Source of the DNA: Hydrogenophaga sp. IBVHS1
GTDB taxonomy: Bacteria > Pseudomonadota > Gammaproteobacteria > Burkholderiales > Burkholderiaceae_C
Assembly: GCF_002127265.1 (NCBI RefSeq)
Contig: NZ_NFUU01000001.1
Location: 1,488,001 to 1,552,000, forward strand
Direction of reading: 5' to 3'
Length of the DNA: 64,000 bases
The notes under the pieces are model-generated. The model made no database searches, was not told the DNA's origin, and was given only the letters and a program-made list of their open reading frames with translations. This document shows, in pieces, positions 15,552 through 23,847 of the stretch (within the stretch, counting starts at the first letter, position 1; each line of letters begins with the position of its first letter). The position numbers were made by a program, and so were the translations under genes.

Positions 15552-17030
15552 TCAGGTTCGGCTGAAGTACTCGCGGCGTTCAAAATCGGTCTTGTCCTCG
15601 GCCTGTGCGTGGCGATCGATCTCGCTCTGCTTGATCCGGCTGAAGTAGCGAACAAAACCATCGCCCAGGCCCTCGCAAAGAGCGGCGTCCGCTTGCAGCG
15701 CCGCAATGCCTTCTGCCAGCGAAGTGGGAATCTTCTCACCCCCCTCGGCATACGGTGTTTCAGAAGCGGCCGGTGGGTTCAGGCCGCGCGCGATGCCGTC
15801 GAGCCCGGCGTGGATCTGCGCGGCCATGTAGAGGTAGGGATTGGCGGCGGGCTCACCCACCCGGTTTTCGATGCGGGTGGCGTTGTCGCCGGCAGCACCC
15901 ACCACGCGCAGCATGGCGCCCCGGTTGTCCTGGCCCCACAGCACGGCCTGCGGCGCCAACGCATTGGGCCGGAAGCGGGCAAAGCCGTTGATGGTGGGTG
16001 TGCACAACACGGTCATGCCGCGCGCATGCGCCAGCAAGCCCGCAAGCCAGCGTGCGCCCGTGTCCGAGAGCGTGTGTGTGGCATCGGCTTTCGTGGTGCC
16101 GCCGGCCGAGGCGTCGCGGACAAAGGCGTTGCCGCCCGTCTTGAAGTCTACCAGCGACTGGTGCAGGTGCCAGCCGCTGGACATGATGTTTGGAAACGGT
16201 GGGCGGCACATGAAGGTGGCGTGGTAACCAGCGCGGCGCAGCGCCTGGCGCACGCCGTTGCGGAACAGCACCATCTGGTCAGCGGCGGTGAGCGCGTCGG
16301 TGGCGTCGAAAACGGCTTCCACCTGGCTGGGCCCGAGCTCGATCTCCAGCGATTGCAATGGCAGGCCCAGCGCCTGCGCGGTGCGCTGCACGATGCGCAG
16401 CGGTTCATCGGCCAGATCGGCCATGGCCTCGGCTTGCAGGTTGTAGCCGGGGTGGATCATCTCCACGCTCGGTGGCAGCCCCGGCCATGCGGCCAGGTCG
16501 GGGTCGAGCTGAGGTCGGGTGTCGGTGATGCGGTAGATGTGAAATTCGACCTCGAGCCCCGTTTTCAGACCGTAGCCCACCTTGGCCAACCGATCCAGCG
16601 CCGACTGCAGCACGCGTCGCGTGTCGAGTGGCACCGGCGTGCCGTCGGCGAACCAGGGCTGGCAGCGCAGCCAGCCCGTGCGTTCGAGCCAGGGCAGGGT
16701 GGTAAAGCTATCCGGGTCGGGCAGCAGCATGAGGTTGGCCGCGCCGGCAAAGCCAGGCAGATCGTCGGCAGCGCCGGGCTCAAACACCTTCCAGGCGGTG
16801 CGGTCGGCGGTGTCCTTGAGCATGAGCGTGCCCACCATGCCCACACCGTCGCGCAGGGCGCGCACCGCGGCGGCGGCGGTGAGCGTCTTGCCGCGCAGCA
16901 TGCCGTGCGTGTCGCACCAGCCGAAACGCACCAGCTCGATCCCGCTGGCTTCGATCAGGCGGGCGGTGCGCAGGCAGGCTATTTCGCGAACTGCGGTGTG
17001 ATTGCCGCAGCGTTCGGCGAAATGGGTCAT
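15552..17030 (-). CDS. Glutamine synthetase-like gamma-glutamyl ligase
   Basis: The 492-residue protein has the glutamine synthetase layout. The N-terminal beta-grasp reads LVRFGWCDTHGMLRGKTL. Catalytic-domain motifs are ELGPSQVEAVFDATDA, SSGWHLHQSLVD (the ATP/metal His loop) and RIENRVGEPAANPYLYMAAQ. Enzymes of this branch ligate glutamate to amines such as methylamine, polyamines, isopropylamine or aniline rather than to ammonia. Its ATG overlaps the stop of the Rieske gene (ATGA), and the ferredoxin follows at once, so ligase and oxygenase are made together. That suggests an amine substrate is gamma-glutamylated around an oxygenation step. The identity of the amine is unknown. Confidence 0.85.
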   Translation of the reverse strand: MTHFAERCGNHTAVREIACLRTARLIEASGIELVRFGWCDTHGMLRGKTLTAAAAVRALRDGVGMVGTLMLKDTADRTAWKVFEPGAADDLPGFAGAANLMLLPDPDSFTTLPWLERTGWLRCQPWFADGTPVPLDTRRVLQSALDRLAKVGYGLKTGLEVEFHIYRITDTRPQLDPDLAAWPGLPPSVEMIHPGYNLQAEAMADLADEPLRIVQRTAQALGLPLQSLEIELGPSQVEAVFDATDALTAADQMVLFRNGVRQALRRAGYHATFMCRPPFPNIMSSGWHLHQSLVDFKTGGNAFVRDASAGGTTKADATHTLSDTGARWLAGLLAHARGMTVLCTPTINGFARFRPNALAPQAVLWGQDNRGAMLRVVGAAGDNATRIENRVGEPAANPYLYMAAQIHAGLDGIARGLNPPAASETPYAEGGEKIPTSLAEGIAALQADAALCEGLGDGFVRYFSRIKQSEIDRHAQAEDKTDFERREYFSRT

Positions 17031-18400
17031 TTGGCGCCCGCTGTTTCGGAGTGTCCCGTGTACCAGGGAGCGTTTTCGCGCTTGGCGCGCACGCCGTCCT
17101 GCCACCAGGTTTGCCAGTCCTTTGCGGGCGCGATGCCGTCCACGGTGTCGGGGCCATGGATCGCACCGTGCAGCGCGGCATCGGCGATGCCCGGTGGTGT
17201 GCCGCCTTGCTCCACCGTGTCGATCGCCTGTTGCAGCAGGCGCCGGTTGGCCATGATCACGCGGTCGGTGGTGCCCAGGTGTTCGCGCGTGCGGTCCTGT
17301 ATGGCGCCCATGCTTTCGCAGGCCCACTGGTCGTGCACGTTGATGTCGTCCTCGCCCATGCCGAGGTAGGTGCTGGTCTGCTGTTCTTCGGCGCTGAAGC
17401 CCCACTGGTTCTGGCGGCCTGACTTCGGGATGTAGTCGGGCAGGGTGACGGCGGACAGGCGCTGGTTGCGCATCGCTTCCTTGTCCACCGGGCCGCCGAA
17501 GCTGGTGAAAAAGGCGTACCAGTAGTTGTGCGTGTCGTCCACCGGCACATGCATCTGCGTGATGGTCATGGTTTCCGACAGCGGAATCACGAAAGTCTGC
17601 GGGAACACGGCGTTGGTGATGCGCACGTGGGTGAGGTCTTCCGTCATGGGACGCAGGGCGGTGAGCTGCAGGCCATACGGTTTGGCCTCGAACGAAATCT
17701 GCGGCTGGCCGAACTCGCGCATCACACGCGTCATGGGCCAGCGCTCGCCACCCACATCGCCCGCGCTGGCGCCGCGAAACTGTTTGCCATAGCTGTCTTC
17801 CAGCGAGGCGTCGTTGAAGAAGCGGTGCAGGTAGGAAGCATGCGCCGGGTCAATGCCCACTTCGAACGACTGCAGCCAGTTGCAGTGCCACAGGCCCTTG
17901 AAAGCGAAGGTGTGGGAGGCCGGTGCGGCAAAGCAGTCCAGCGCCGGGAGCGGTGGCGGTGTCTGGCCTTCTGGGCCGAGCCAGGCAAACAGCACGCCGC
18001 TGGCAGTTTGCAGCGGGTAGCTGCGCTGGCGAATTCGGTTGCACAGCGTGCTGCCCGCGGGCTCGGCTGGCGTCTCGATGCATTGGCCTGTGGTGTCGAA
18101 CTTCCAGCCGTGGAAAGGGCAGCGCAGGCCATCGCCTTCGTTGCGGCCGAAGGCGAGATCGGCGCCTCGGTGCGGGCAGTCGCGGTCGAGCAGACCGTAT
18201 TGGCCTTGTGCATCGCGGAACAACACGAAGTTCTGCCCCAGCAGGCGCACCGGCTTCACCGGGCGCACGGCCATGCGCGGGTCCAGCGCCGGGTCGAACT
18301 CGTCGAGCAAGGCCACGGGCTGCCAGTAGCGGCGCAACAGTTCACCCCCCGGTGTGCCCGGTCCCACCTGGGTGAGTCGTTGATTGAGTTCGGCTTTCAT
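17027..18400 (-). CDS. Rieske non-haem iron oxygenase, large subunit (phthalate 4,5-dioxygenase type)
   Basis: The 457-residue protein has an N-terminal Rieske domain with Cys75-His77 and Cys94-His97 (CPHRGADLAFGRNEGDGLRC). The catalytic domain carries the mononuclear iron ligands Asp184, His187 and His192 in DPAHASYLH. The C terminus contains NVHDQWACESMGAIQDR, as in phthalate 4,5-dioxygenase and related single-subunit oxygenases and demethylases. No small subunit is encoded, as expected for this class. It heads the ligase/ferredoxin/FAH run and diverges from a GntR regulator. A ribosome site (GGAG) lies seven bases before the ATG. Confidence 0.9.
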   Translation of the reverse strand: MKAELNQRLTQVGPGTPGGELLRRYWQPVALLDEFDPALDPRMAVRPVKPVRLLGQNFVLFRDAQGQYGLLDRDCPHRGADLAFGRNEGDGLRCPFHGWKFDTTGQCIETPAEPAGSTLCNRIRQRSYPLQTASGVLFAWLGPEGQTPPPLPALDCFAAPASHTFAFKGLWHCNWLQSFEVGIDPAHASYLHRFFNDASLEDSYGKQFRGASAGDVGGERWPMTRVMREFGQPQISFEAKPYGLQLTALRPMTEDLTHVRITNAVFPQTFVIPLSETMTITQMHVPVDDTHNYWYAFFTSFGGPVDKEAMRNQRLSAVTLPDYIPKSGRQNQWGFSAEEQQTSTYLGMGEDDINVHDQWACESMGAIQDRTREHLGTTDRVIMANRRLLQQAIDTVEQGGTPPGIADAALHGAIHGPDTVDGIAPAKDWQTWWQDGVRAKRENAPWYTGHSETAGAK

Positions 18401-18426
18401 GTGCAGGCTCCAATGCGGGAACGTTC

Positions 18427-18442
18427 AAACGGTATACCGTTT
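18427..18442. promoter_or_regulatory. GntR/FCD operator, perfect 16-bp palindrome
   Basis: AAACGGTATACCGTTT reads the same on both strands. The core GGTATACC matches the GTATAC-centred sites of the FadR/FCD group of GntR regulators. It lies between the Rieske gene and the GntR gene, 27 bases from each coding start, where a bound dimer could control both. A second TGTACA core lies 11 bases to the right. Confidence 0.8.
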
Positions 18443-18468
18443 CGTAAATTCAGTGTACAGTTTGCCGC

Positions 18469-19188
18469 ATGAGCTTGCAAGACACCGTTTTGATGCAGTT
18501 GCGCGACCTGATCCTGAGCGGTGGGTTCGAGCCCGGCCAGCGGCTGGCCGAGCAGCAACTGGCCGAACGCCTGGGCGCCTCGCGCACGCCGGTGCGCGCC
18601 GCGCTGGTCACGCTGGAGCAGGAAGGCCTGGTGGAGGCGAACGACACCGGCAAGTACCTTGTGCGCCAGTTCACCGCACAGGAAGTGACCGACGCCATCG
18701 CCGTGCGCGGGCACCTCGAAGGCATGGCCGCTCGGCTGGTGGCTGAGCACGGTGTGTCGCGACAGTTGCAGGGTCAATTGCAGGCGTGCCTCGAGGAAGG
18801 CGATCGGCTGCTGGCCGACAACCCGCTCACCATCGAAAGCTACGCCGCCTACTCGGTAATGAACGATCGCTTTCATGCCTTGCTGCTCGAGGCATGCGGC
18901 AACCGGGCCCTGCAGCGCGCCGTGGCGCTCAACGACAAGCTGCCGTTTGCGCCCGCTTCGGCGATGCTGCCCATGCAGGGCACCTTGACGATGGACCGCG
19001 ACTGGATGCTTTACGCGCACCGCCAGCACCACATGCTGGTCGACGCGCTGCTGCGCGGTGAAAGCGCCCGGGCGCAGGCACTTGCGGTCGAGCACACCGA
19101 GGTCGCGCAAATGAACATGCGCCTCGCTCTGGAGCGCCGCACGGACTCTGAACGCGTCTTGCCCGCCATCCGACTCGTGGTGGGGTGA
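18469..19188 (+). CDS. GntR family transcriptional regulator (FCD subfamily)
   Basis: The 239-residue protein has an N-terminal winged helix-turn-helix (LRDLILSGGFEPGQRLAEQQ, then LGASRTPVRAALVTLEQEGL) and an all-helical FCD ligand-binding domain from about residue 80, with the metal-binding His-rich helix ends (NDRFHALLLEACGN, HRQHHMLVDALLRGE). FCD regulators usually respond to organic acids and repress neighbouring catabolic genes. It is divergent from the Rieske oxygenase operon, with the perfect palindrome between them, so it most likely controls that operon and itself. Confidence 0.9.
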   Translation: MSLQDTVLMQLRDLILSGGFEPGQRLAEQQLAERLGASRTPVRAALVTLEQEGLVEANDTGKYLVRQFTAQEVTDAIAVRGHLEGMAARLVAEHGVSRQLQGQLQACLEEGDRLLADNPLTIESYAAYSVMNDRFHALLLEACGNRALQRAVALNDKLPFAPASAMLPMQGTLTMDRDWMLYAHRQHHMLVDALLRGESARAQALAVEHTEVAQMNMRLALERRTDSERVLPAIRLVVG

Positions 19189-19215
19189 GCACCCGGCCGG
19201 TGTATCGTCCCGGGC

Positions 19216-20781
19216 ATGTCGCCCACCAACGAGCTCGCTGCCCCGACCGGCCTCACGCTGCGGCGCGTGGCCATCGACACCTACCATGAGAACGTGGCCT
19301 ATCTGCACCGCGACTGCGCCGTGGTGCGGGCCGAAGGCTTCCAGGCGCTGTCCAAGGTGGAGGTGCGGGCCAACGGACGGCGCATCCTGGCCACGCTCAA
19401 CGTGGTGGACGACCAGGCTATCGTGGGCTGCCACGAGATCGGCGTGTCCGAGGATGCCTTTGCCCGGCTTGAAGTGGCTGGTGGCCACCCCGCCTCGGTG
19501 TCGCCGGCCGAGCCGCCCGAGTCCATCCCCGCGCTGTTTCGCAAGATCAATGGTGAGCGACTGGGGCGCGACGACTTCCGCCACATCATTCGCGACATCG
19601 CCGAGTTGCGCTATTCCAAGATCGAACTCACCGCCTTTGTGGTGGCCTGCAACCGCAGCGAGCTCGACCGCGAGGAGGTCTATTTCCTGACCGAAGCCAT
19701 GGTGGCCAGCGGCCGGCGGCTCGACTGGAACGAAACCCTGGTGGTGGACAAGCACTGCATCGGCGGCATTCCGGGCAACCGCACCTCGATGCTGGTCGTG
19801 CCCATCGTGGCGGCCCATGGCCTGGTGTTCCCCAAGACCTCGTCGCGTGCCATCACCTCGCCCGCCGGCACGGCGGACTCCATGGCCGTGCTGGCCAACG
19901 TGGAGCTGCCGTTCGAACAGCTCACCGGGATCGTGCGCCAGCACCATGGCTGTCTGGCCTGGGGCGGTACGGCCCAGCTTTCGCCGGCCGATGACGTGCT
20001 GATTTCGGTAGAGCGTCCGCTGTCCATCGACTCACCCGGCCAGATGGTGGCCTCCATCCTGTCGAAGAAGATCGCCGCCGGCGCCACGCACCTGGTGCTC
20101 GACATCCCCATCGGCCCCACGGCCAAGGTGCGCTCCATGCCAGAGGCCCAGCGGCTGCGCCGCTTGTTTGAATACGTGGCGCAGCGCATGCACCTATCGC
20201 TCGATGTGGTGATCACCGATGGCCGCCAGCCCGTGGGCCGTGGGGTGGGGCCGGTGCTGGAGGCCCGTGACGTGATGCAGGTGCTGGAAAACGACCCGCG
20301 CGCGCCGGACGATCTGAGGCAGAAATCGTTGCGGCTGGCCGGGCGGCTGATCGAGTGCAGCCCTGATGTGCGCGGCGGCGAAGGCTTTCGCATCGCGCGC
20401 GACATCCTCGATTCGGGCCGCGCGCTGGCGCAGATGCGGGCGATTGTGCGGGCACAAGGCGACCGCAGTTTTGACCACCACCACCCGGCATTGGGCGCGC
20501 TCACACAGGCGGTGAGGGCGCCCGCCGCCGGTGTGGTCATCGGCATCGACAACCTGCAGATCGCGCAGATTGCCCGCCTGGCAGGTGCTCCCAAGGTGCA
20601 GGGTGCGGGTGTGGATCTGTGCGTCAAACTCGGCCAACAGGTGGCTGCTGGTGACGTGCTCTACAGCGTGTACGCCAGCTACCCGGCCGATCTGGAGTTC
20701 GCGCGCCAGGCCAGCGAGCGCGCCTCCGGTTTCAGCGTGGGCACCGCCGCCCAGGTGCCCCATGTCTTTGTGGAGTTCTGA
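19216..20781 (+). CDS. Thymidine phosphorylase family protein (AMP phosphorylase-like)
   Basis: The 521-residue protein has an extra N-terminal domain of about 90 residues ([20 protein letters not shown]) before the nucleoside phosphorylase core. The core carries the glycine-rich phosphate loop ([19 protein letters not shown], near residues 180-200) and [18 protein letters not shown]. This longer form is the one seen in archaeal AMP phosphorylase, which splits nucleoside monophosphates to a base and ribose 1,5-bisphosphate. Its stop overlaps the start of a PRPP-synthetase-like gene (TGATG), so the two act together. A bacterial nucleotide-salvage role is likely; the exact substrate is inferred. 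Confidence 0.82.
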   Translation: MSPTNELAAPTGLTLRRVAIDTYHENVAYLHRDCAVVRAEGFQALSKVEVRANGRRILATLNVVDDQAIVGCHEIGVSEDAFARLEVAGGHPASVSPAEPPESIPALFRKINGERLGRDDFRHIIRDIAELRYSKIELTAFVVACNRSELDREEVYFLTEAMVASGRRLDWNETLVVDKHCIGGIPGNRTSMLVVPIVAAHGLVFPKTSSRAITSPAGTADSMAVLANVELPFEQLTGIVRQHHGCLAWGGTAQLSPADDVLISVERPLSIDSPGQMVASILSKKIAAGATHLVLDIPIGPTAKVRSMPEAQRLRRLFEYVAQRMHLSLDVVITDGRQPVGRGVGPVLEARDVMQVLENDPRAPDDLRQKSLRLAGRLIECSPDVRGGEGFRIARDILDSGRALAQMRAIVRAQGDRSFDHHHPALGALTQAVRAPAAGVVIGIDNLQIAQIARLAGAPKVQGAGVDLCVKLGQQVAAGDVLYSVYASYPADLEFARQASERASGFSVGTAAQVPHVFVEF

Positions 20782-21683
20782 TGTCTCTCTCAAGCAAAAC
20801 CGCTGCCGGTTGTGTGCTGTGTTTCGAGGACGAAACCTCGCTGGCCGGTCAGGCCGCCAGCGCACTCGGCATGGCCCTGGCCGTGGTGGAGCGCCACCGG
20901 TTCCCCGACGGAGAGACGCGCCTGCGCCTGCCAGCCGAGCTGCCCGCGCGCGTGGTGCTGTGGCGCGGTCTGCAACAGCCCAACGAAAAACTGGTGGAGG
21001 TGTTGCTCGCCGCGCAGACCGCGCGCACGCTGGGTGCACAGCAACTCACGCTGGTCTCGCCGTATCTGGCCTATATGCGGCAGGACATCGCCTTCAACCC
21101 CGGGGAGGCGATCAGCCAGCGCATCGTGGGCGCTTTCCTGGCCGGGTTGTTCGACGCCATCATCACGGTGGACCCGCACCTGCACCGCGTGGCCACACTG
21201 CATGAAGCCGTGCCGGTGAAAGATGCGATCGTGCTCAGCGGCGCGCCGCTGCTGGCCGACCACATCGCCACCCAGCGCCAGAACCCGCTGCTGATGGGGC
21301 CGGACGAAGAAGCGCTGCAGTGGGTGGCCCTGGCCGCCGCGCAGCATGGCTGGGACCATGCGGTGTGCCGCAAGACGCGCCATGGCGACCGGGACGTGGG
21401 CATCGAACTGCCCGAACTGCCGGTGGCGGGCCGGGCGGTGGTGCTCATGGACGATGTGGCAAGCTCCGGCCACACGCTGGCGCGTGCGGCCATGAAGCTG
21501 CGCGCGGCGGGCGCGGTCTCGGTCGACGTGGCCGTGACGCATGCGCTGTTTGCCCAGGGCTCGGTACAACTGGTGCGCAGTTCGGGTGTGGGTGAAATCT
21601 GGAGCACCGACTGCATCCCGCATGCCTCCAACGCCGTGAGCATCGTTCCCCAGGTCGTGGCCGCGCTGCAGGGCATCCGGTAG
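20781..21683 (+). CDS. Ribose-phosphate pyrophosphokinase-like protein
   Basis: The 300-residue protein has the PRPP synthetase fold: the flexible-loop region RFPDGETRLRL near residues 40-50, SPYLAYMRQDIAFNPGEAIS near 94-113, VDPHLHR near 133, and the PRPP-binding loop VVLMDDVASSGHTLARAA near 218-235. It is somewhat shorter and more divergent than housekeeping Prs (about 315 residues), so it is probably a paralogue. It is translationally coupled to the AMP-phosphorylase-like gene. A shared route that turns released ribose phosphate back into PRPP for base salvage is the simplest reading. Confidence 0.82.
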   Translation: MSLSSKTAAGCVLCFEDETSLAGQAASALGMALAVVERHRFPDGETRLRLPAELPARVVLWRGLQQPNEKLVEVLLAAQTARTLGAQQLTLVSPYLAYMRQDIAFNPGEAISQRIVGAFLAGLFDAIITVDPHLHRVATLHEAVPVKDAIVLSGAPLLADHIATQRQNPLLMGPDEEALQWVALAAAQHGWDHAVCRKTRHGDRDVGIELPELPVAGRAVVLMDDVASSGHTLARAAMKLRAAGAVSVDVAVTHALFAQGSVQLVRSSGVGEIWSTDCIPHASNAVSIVPQVVAALQGIR

Positions 21684-22061
21684 ACAGCCGCTGCGTTGAG
21701 GTTGCTCAACGCCGGGTGCGAATCGCGCCCTGGATTGGTCGGGCGGGGGCGTGACCCCCGTTTGCTACCAGGAGACTCGGCCACCAACATGATGACCGGC
21801 AAAGGAGTCTTCAACGACTCCTGCCTAACACGCCCTACCAGGGCGCGGGGACCTGCACGTTTTCCAACGGCGCGGCATACCGCATGCACATCGGTGGCAA
21901 CTGAGCGGTCCGAGGTTTGCCACGCGTGCGGGGTCAGCGTGCGTGTGCGTTTGAATGGCCGTGCGGTTGGCGGGTTATGAGGCAATGCCCGGGGCAAGCG
22001 CCCGGAGATGGGGGAATACTCGGGTTTTCCCTTTGCACCTTCCACGGACTGCACCGCTCGC
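21684..22061. other. Hairpin-rich intergenic region
   Basis: This 378-base gap has no convincing gene. It holds five inverted repeats: GCGTTGAG/CTCAACGC (21693-21712), CGGGGG/CCCCCG (21744-21760), AGGAGTC/GACTCCT (21803-21822), CGCCCT/AGGGCG (21831-21845) and GTGGCAA/TTGCCAC further right. A short in-frame stretch, NTPYQGAGTCTFSNGAAYRM ending at a TGA near 21904, looks protein-like but has no upstream frame or start, so it may be the tail of a decayed gene. The second hairpin is followed by TTT and could end the PRPP-like gene's transcript. Confidence 0.5.
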
Positions 22062-23174
22062 ATGACCACCACCTCGCTGTTTTCACCCTTCACTGCCGGA
22101 AAGCTCTCGCTCGCCAACCGCATCGTCATGGCGCCGCTCACGCGCAACCGCGCGCCCAACGCCGTGCCCACGCCGCTCATGGCCACCTATTACCAGCAGC
22201 GCGCCAGCGCCGGCCTGCTCATCACCGAGGCCACCGCCATCAGCCACCAGGGGCAGGGGTATGCCGATGTGCCGGGCCTGTATGCGCCCGAGCAGATCGA
22301 AGGCTGGAAACGCGTTACCCGTGCCGTGCACGATGCCGGCGGCAAGATTGTGGTGCAGCTCTGGCACGTCGGTCGTGTCTCGCACACCGAACTGCAACCA
22401 GGCGGAGGCGCGCCCGTGGCACCGTCGGCCATTCGCGCCAAGACCAAGACCGTGCTGATCAAGGACGGCGTGCCCACGTTCGTGGAAACGTCCGAACCCC
22501 GCGCGCTCGCGCTGGACGAGTTGCCTGGCATCGTGGACGACTACCGCCGCGCTGCGCTGGCGGCCATCGAGGCCGGTTTCGATGGCGTCGAAATCCACGC
22601 CGCCAACGGCTACCTGATCGACCAGTTCCTCAAGACCGGCAGCAACCAGCGCACCGATGCCTATGGTGGTTCCATCGAGAACCGCGCTCGTCTGCTGCTG
22701 GAAGTCACCCAGTCGGTCGTGAGCGCCATCGGCGGGGAACGCACCGGCATTCGCCTCTCGCCGGTAACGCCGGCCAACGACGCGCTGGACGCTGACCCCC
22801 AGCCGCTGTTCGACCTGGTGATGCGCGAGCTCGCGCCCATGGACCTGGCCTATGTGCACTTCATCGAAGGCGCCACGGGTGGACCGCGTGAGATTTCTGA
22901 TCGGCCCTTCGACTACACGGCCTTGCAAACGACCTACCGCACCGCTGGCGGGCGCGCCGCCTGGATGGTCAACAACGGCTACGACCTGGCGCTGTCCGAG
23001 AAGTCCCTGAAGGATGGCGCCGACCTCGTCGCCTTCGGCAAGCTGTTCATCGCCAACCCGGATCTGGTGCAACGCCTCAAGCAGGGCGGGCCGTTCAATG
23101 AACCCGACCGCACCACTTTCTATGGCGGCAGCGAACACGGTTACACCGATTACCCCGCACTGACGGCTGCCTGA
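22062..23174 (+). CDS. Old Yellow Enzyme family alkene reductase
   Basis: The 370-residue FMN protein has the family motifs in order: LSLANRIVMAPLTRNRAPNA near residues 14-33, LWHVGRVSH near 100, the substrate-binding region FDGVEIHAANGYLIDQFLK near 178-196, and DAYGGSIENRARLLLEV. The close match to the NemA/xenobiotic reductase group suggests NAD(P)H-dependent reduction of activated C=C bonds or nitro compounds. The start MTTTSLFSPFTAGKL agrees with family N termini; a further upstream start would add an unrelated extension through the noncoding gap. It is 31 bases before maiA and probably co-transcribed. Confidence 0.9.
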   Translation: MTTTSLFSPFTAGKLSLANRIVMAPLTRNRAPNAVPTPLMATYYQQRASAGLLITEATAISHQGQGYADVPGLYAPEQIEGWKRVTRAVHDAGGKIVVQLWHVGRVSHTELQPGGGAPVAPSAIRAKTKTVLIKDGVPTFVETSEPRALALDELPGIVDDYRRAALAAIEAGFDGVEIHAANGYLIDQFLKTGSNQRTDAYGGSIENRARLLLEVTQSVVSAIGGERTGIRLSPVTPANDALDADPQPLFDLVMRELAPMDLAYVHFIEGATGGPREISDRPFDYTALQTTYRTAGGRAAWMVNNGYDLALSEKSLKDGADLVAFGKLFIANPDLVQRLKQGGPFNEPDRTTFYGGSEHGYTDYPALTAA

Positions 23175-23205
23175 ACGCCGGGGCGTGGGTTTATCCTTGA
23201 TGCCC

Positions 23206-23847
23206 ATGAAGCTCTACAACTACTTCCGCTCCTCGGCGTCTTTTCGCGTGCGCATTGCGCTCGCGCTCAAGGGCATTCCTTACGACTACGTTCCGGTGCA
23301 CATCGCGCGCGGCGATCACAAGTTGCCCGCGTTCGGGGACATCTCGGTCGAAGGCCTGGTGCCGGTACTCGAACTGGACGACGGCACGCGCCTGACGCAG
23401 TCGATGGCCATCATCGAGTACCTCGACGAGGTGCACCCCACGCCGTCGCTGGTGCCTGCCAACCTGATCGACCGGGCGCGCGTGCGCGCGCTGGCGCAGA
23501 TCGTGGCCTGCGAAATTCACCCGGTGAACAACCTGCGCATCCTCAAGTACCTCACGCGCGAGCTGAAGGTGGAGGAAGAGCCGAAGAACGTCTGGTACCG
23601 CCATTGGGTCCGCGCTGGTTTGCAGGCGTACGAGGGCCAGCTCGCGCAGTTGCCGGCGTCCACCTACAGCTTCGGCGACACGCCGACCCTGGCCGACTGC
23701 TGCCTGGTGCCGCAGATCTTCAACGGCCAGCGCTTCAACACCGACTTCACCGGCCTTCCACGCACCATGGCAGCCTTCGAGGCCTGCATGAAGCTCGAAG
23801 CGTTCCAGAAATCCCAGCCCTCGGCGTGTCCTGACGCCGAAGCCTGA
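23206..23847 (+). CDS. maiA: Maleylacetoacetate isomerase (zeta-class glutathione transferase)
   Basis: The 213-residue protein starts with the zeta-class signature MKLYNYFRSSASFRVRIALA, including the active-site Ser pair. It has the cis-Pro region (VEGLVPVLELDDG) and the helical C-terminal domain (FGDTPTLADCCLVPQIFNGQ). It isomerises maleylacetoacetate, or maleylpyruvate in gentisate routes, using glutathione, late in tyrosine or gentisate breakdown. No homogentisate or FAH partner is adjacent, although an FAH-family gene lies 8 kb away. An ATG two codons upstream is an alternative start. Its last base is the first base of pgeF. Confidence 0.88.
   Translation: MKLYNYFRSSASFRVRIALALKGIPYDYVPVHIARGDHKLPAFGDISVEGLVPVLELDDGTRLTQSMAIIEYLDEVHPTPSLVPANLIDRARVRALAQIVACEIHPVNNLRILKYLTRELKVEEEPKNVWYRHWVRAGLQAYEGQLAQLPASTYSFGDTPTLADCCLVPQIFNGQRFNTDFTGLPRTMAAFEACMKLEAFQKSQPSACPDAEA

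Noticed and set aside
15213-17369. A 718-codon plus-strand open frame under the ferredoxin, ligase and Rieske genes.
   Set aside because: The opposite strand has three genes with intact catalytic motifs; the plus frame shows none.
21693-21985. Possible integron attC site (GCTCAAC and GCCTAAC look like inverse core sites).
   Set aside because: No matching GTTRRRY core lies at a suitable distance; the nearest candidate, GTTATGA, breaks the consensus, and no integrase or cassette is present.
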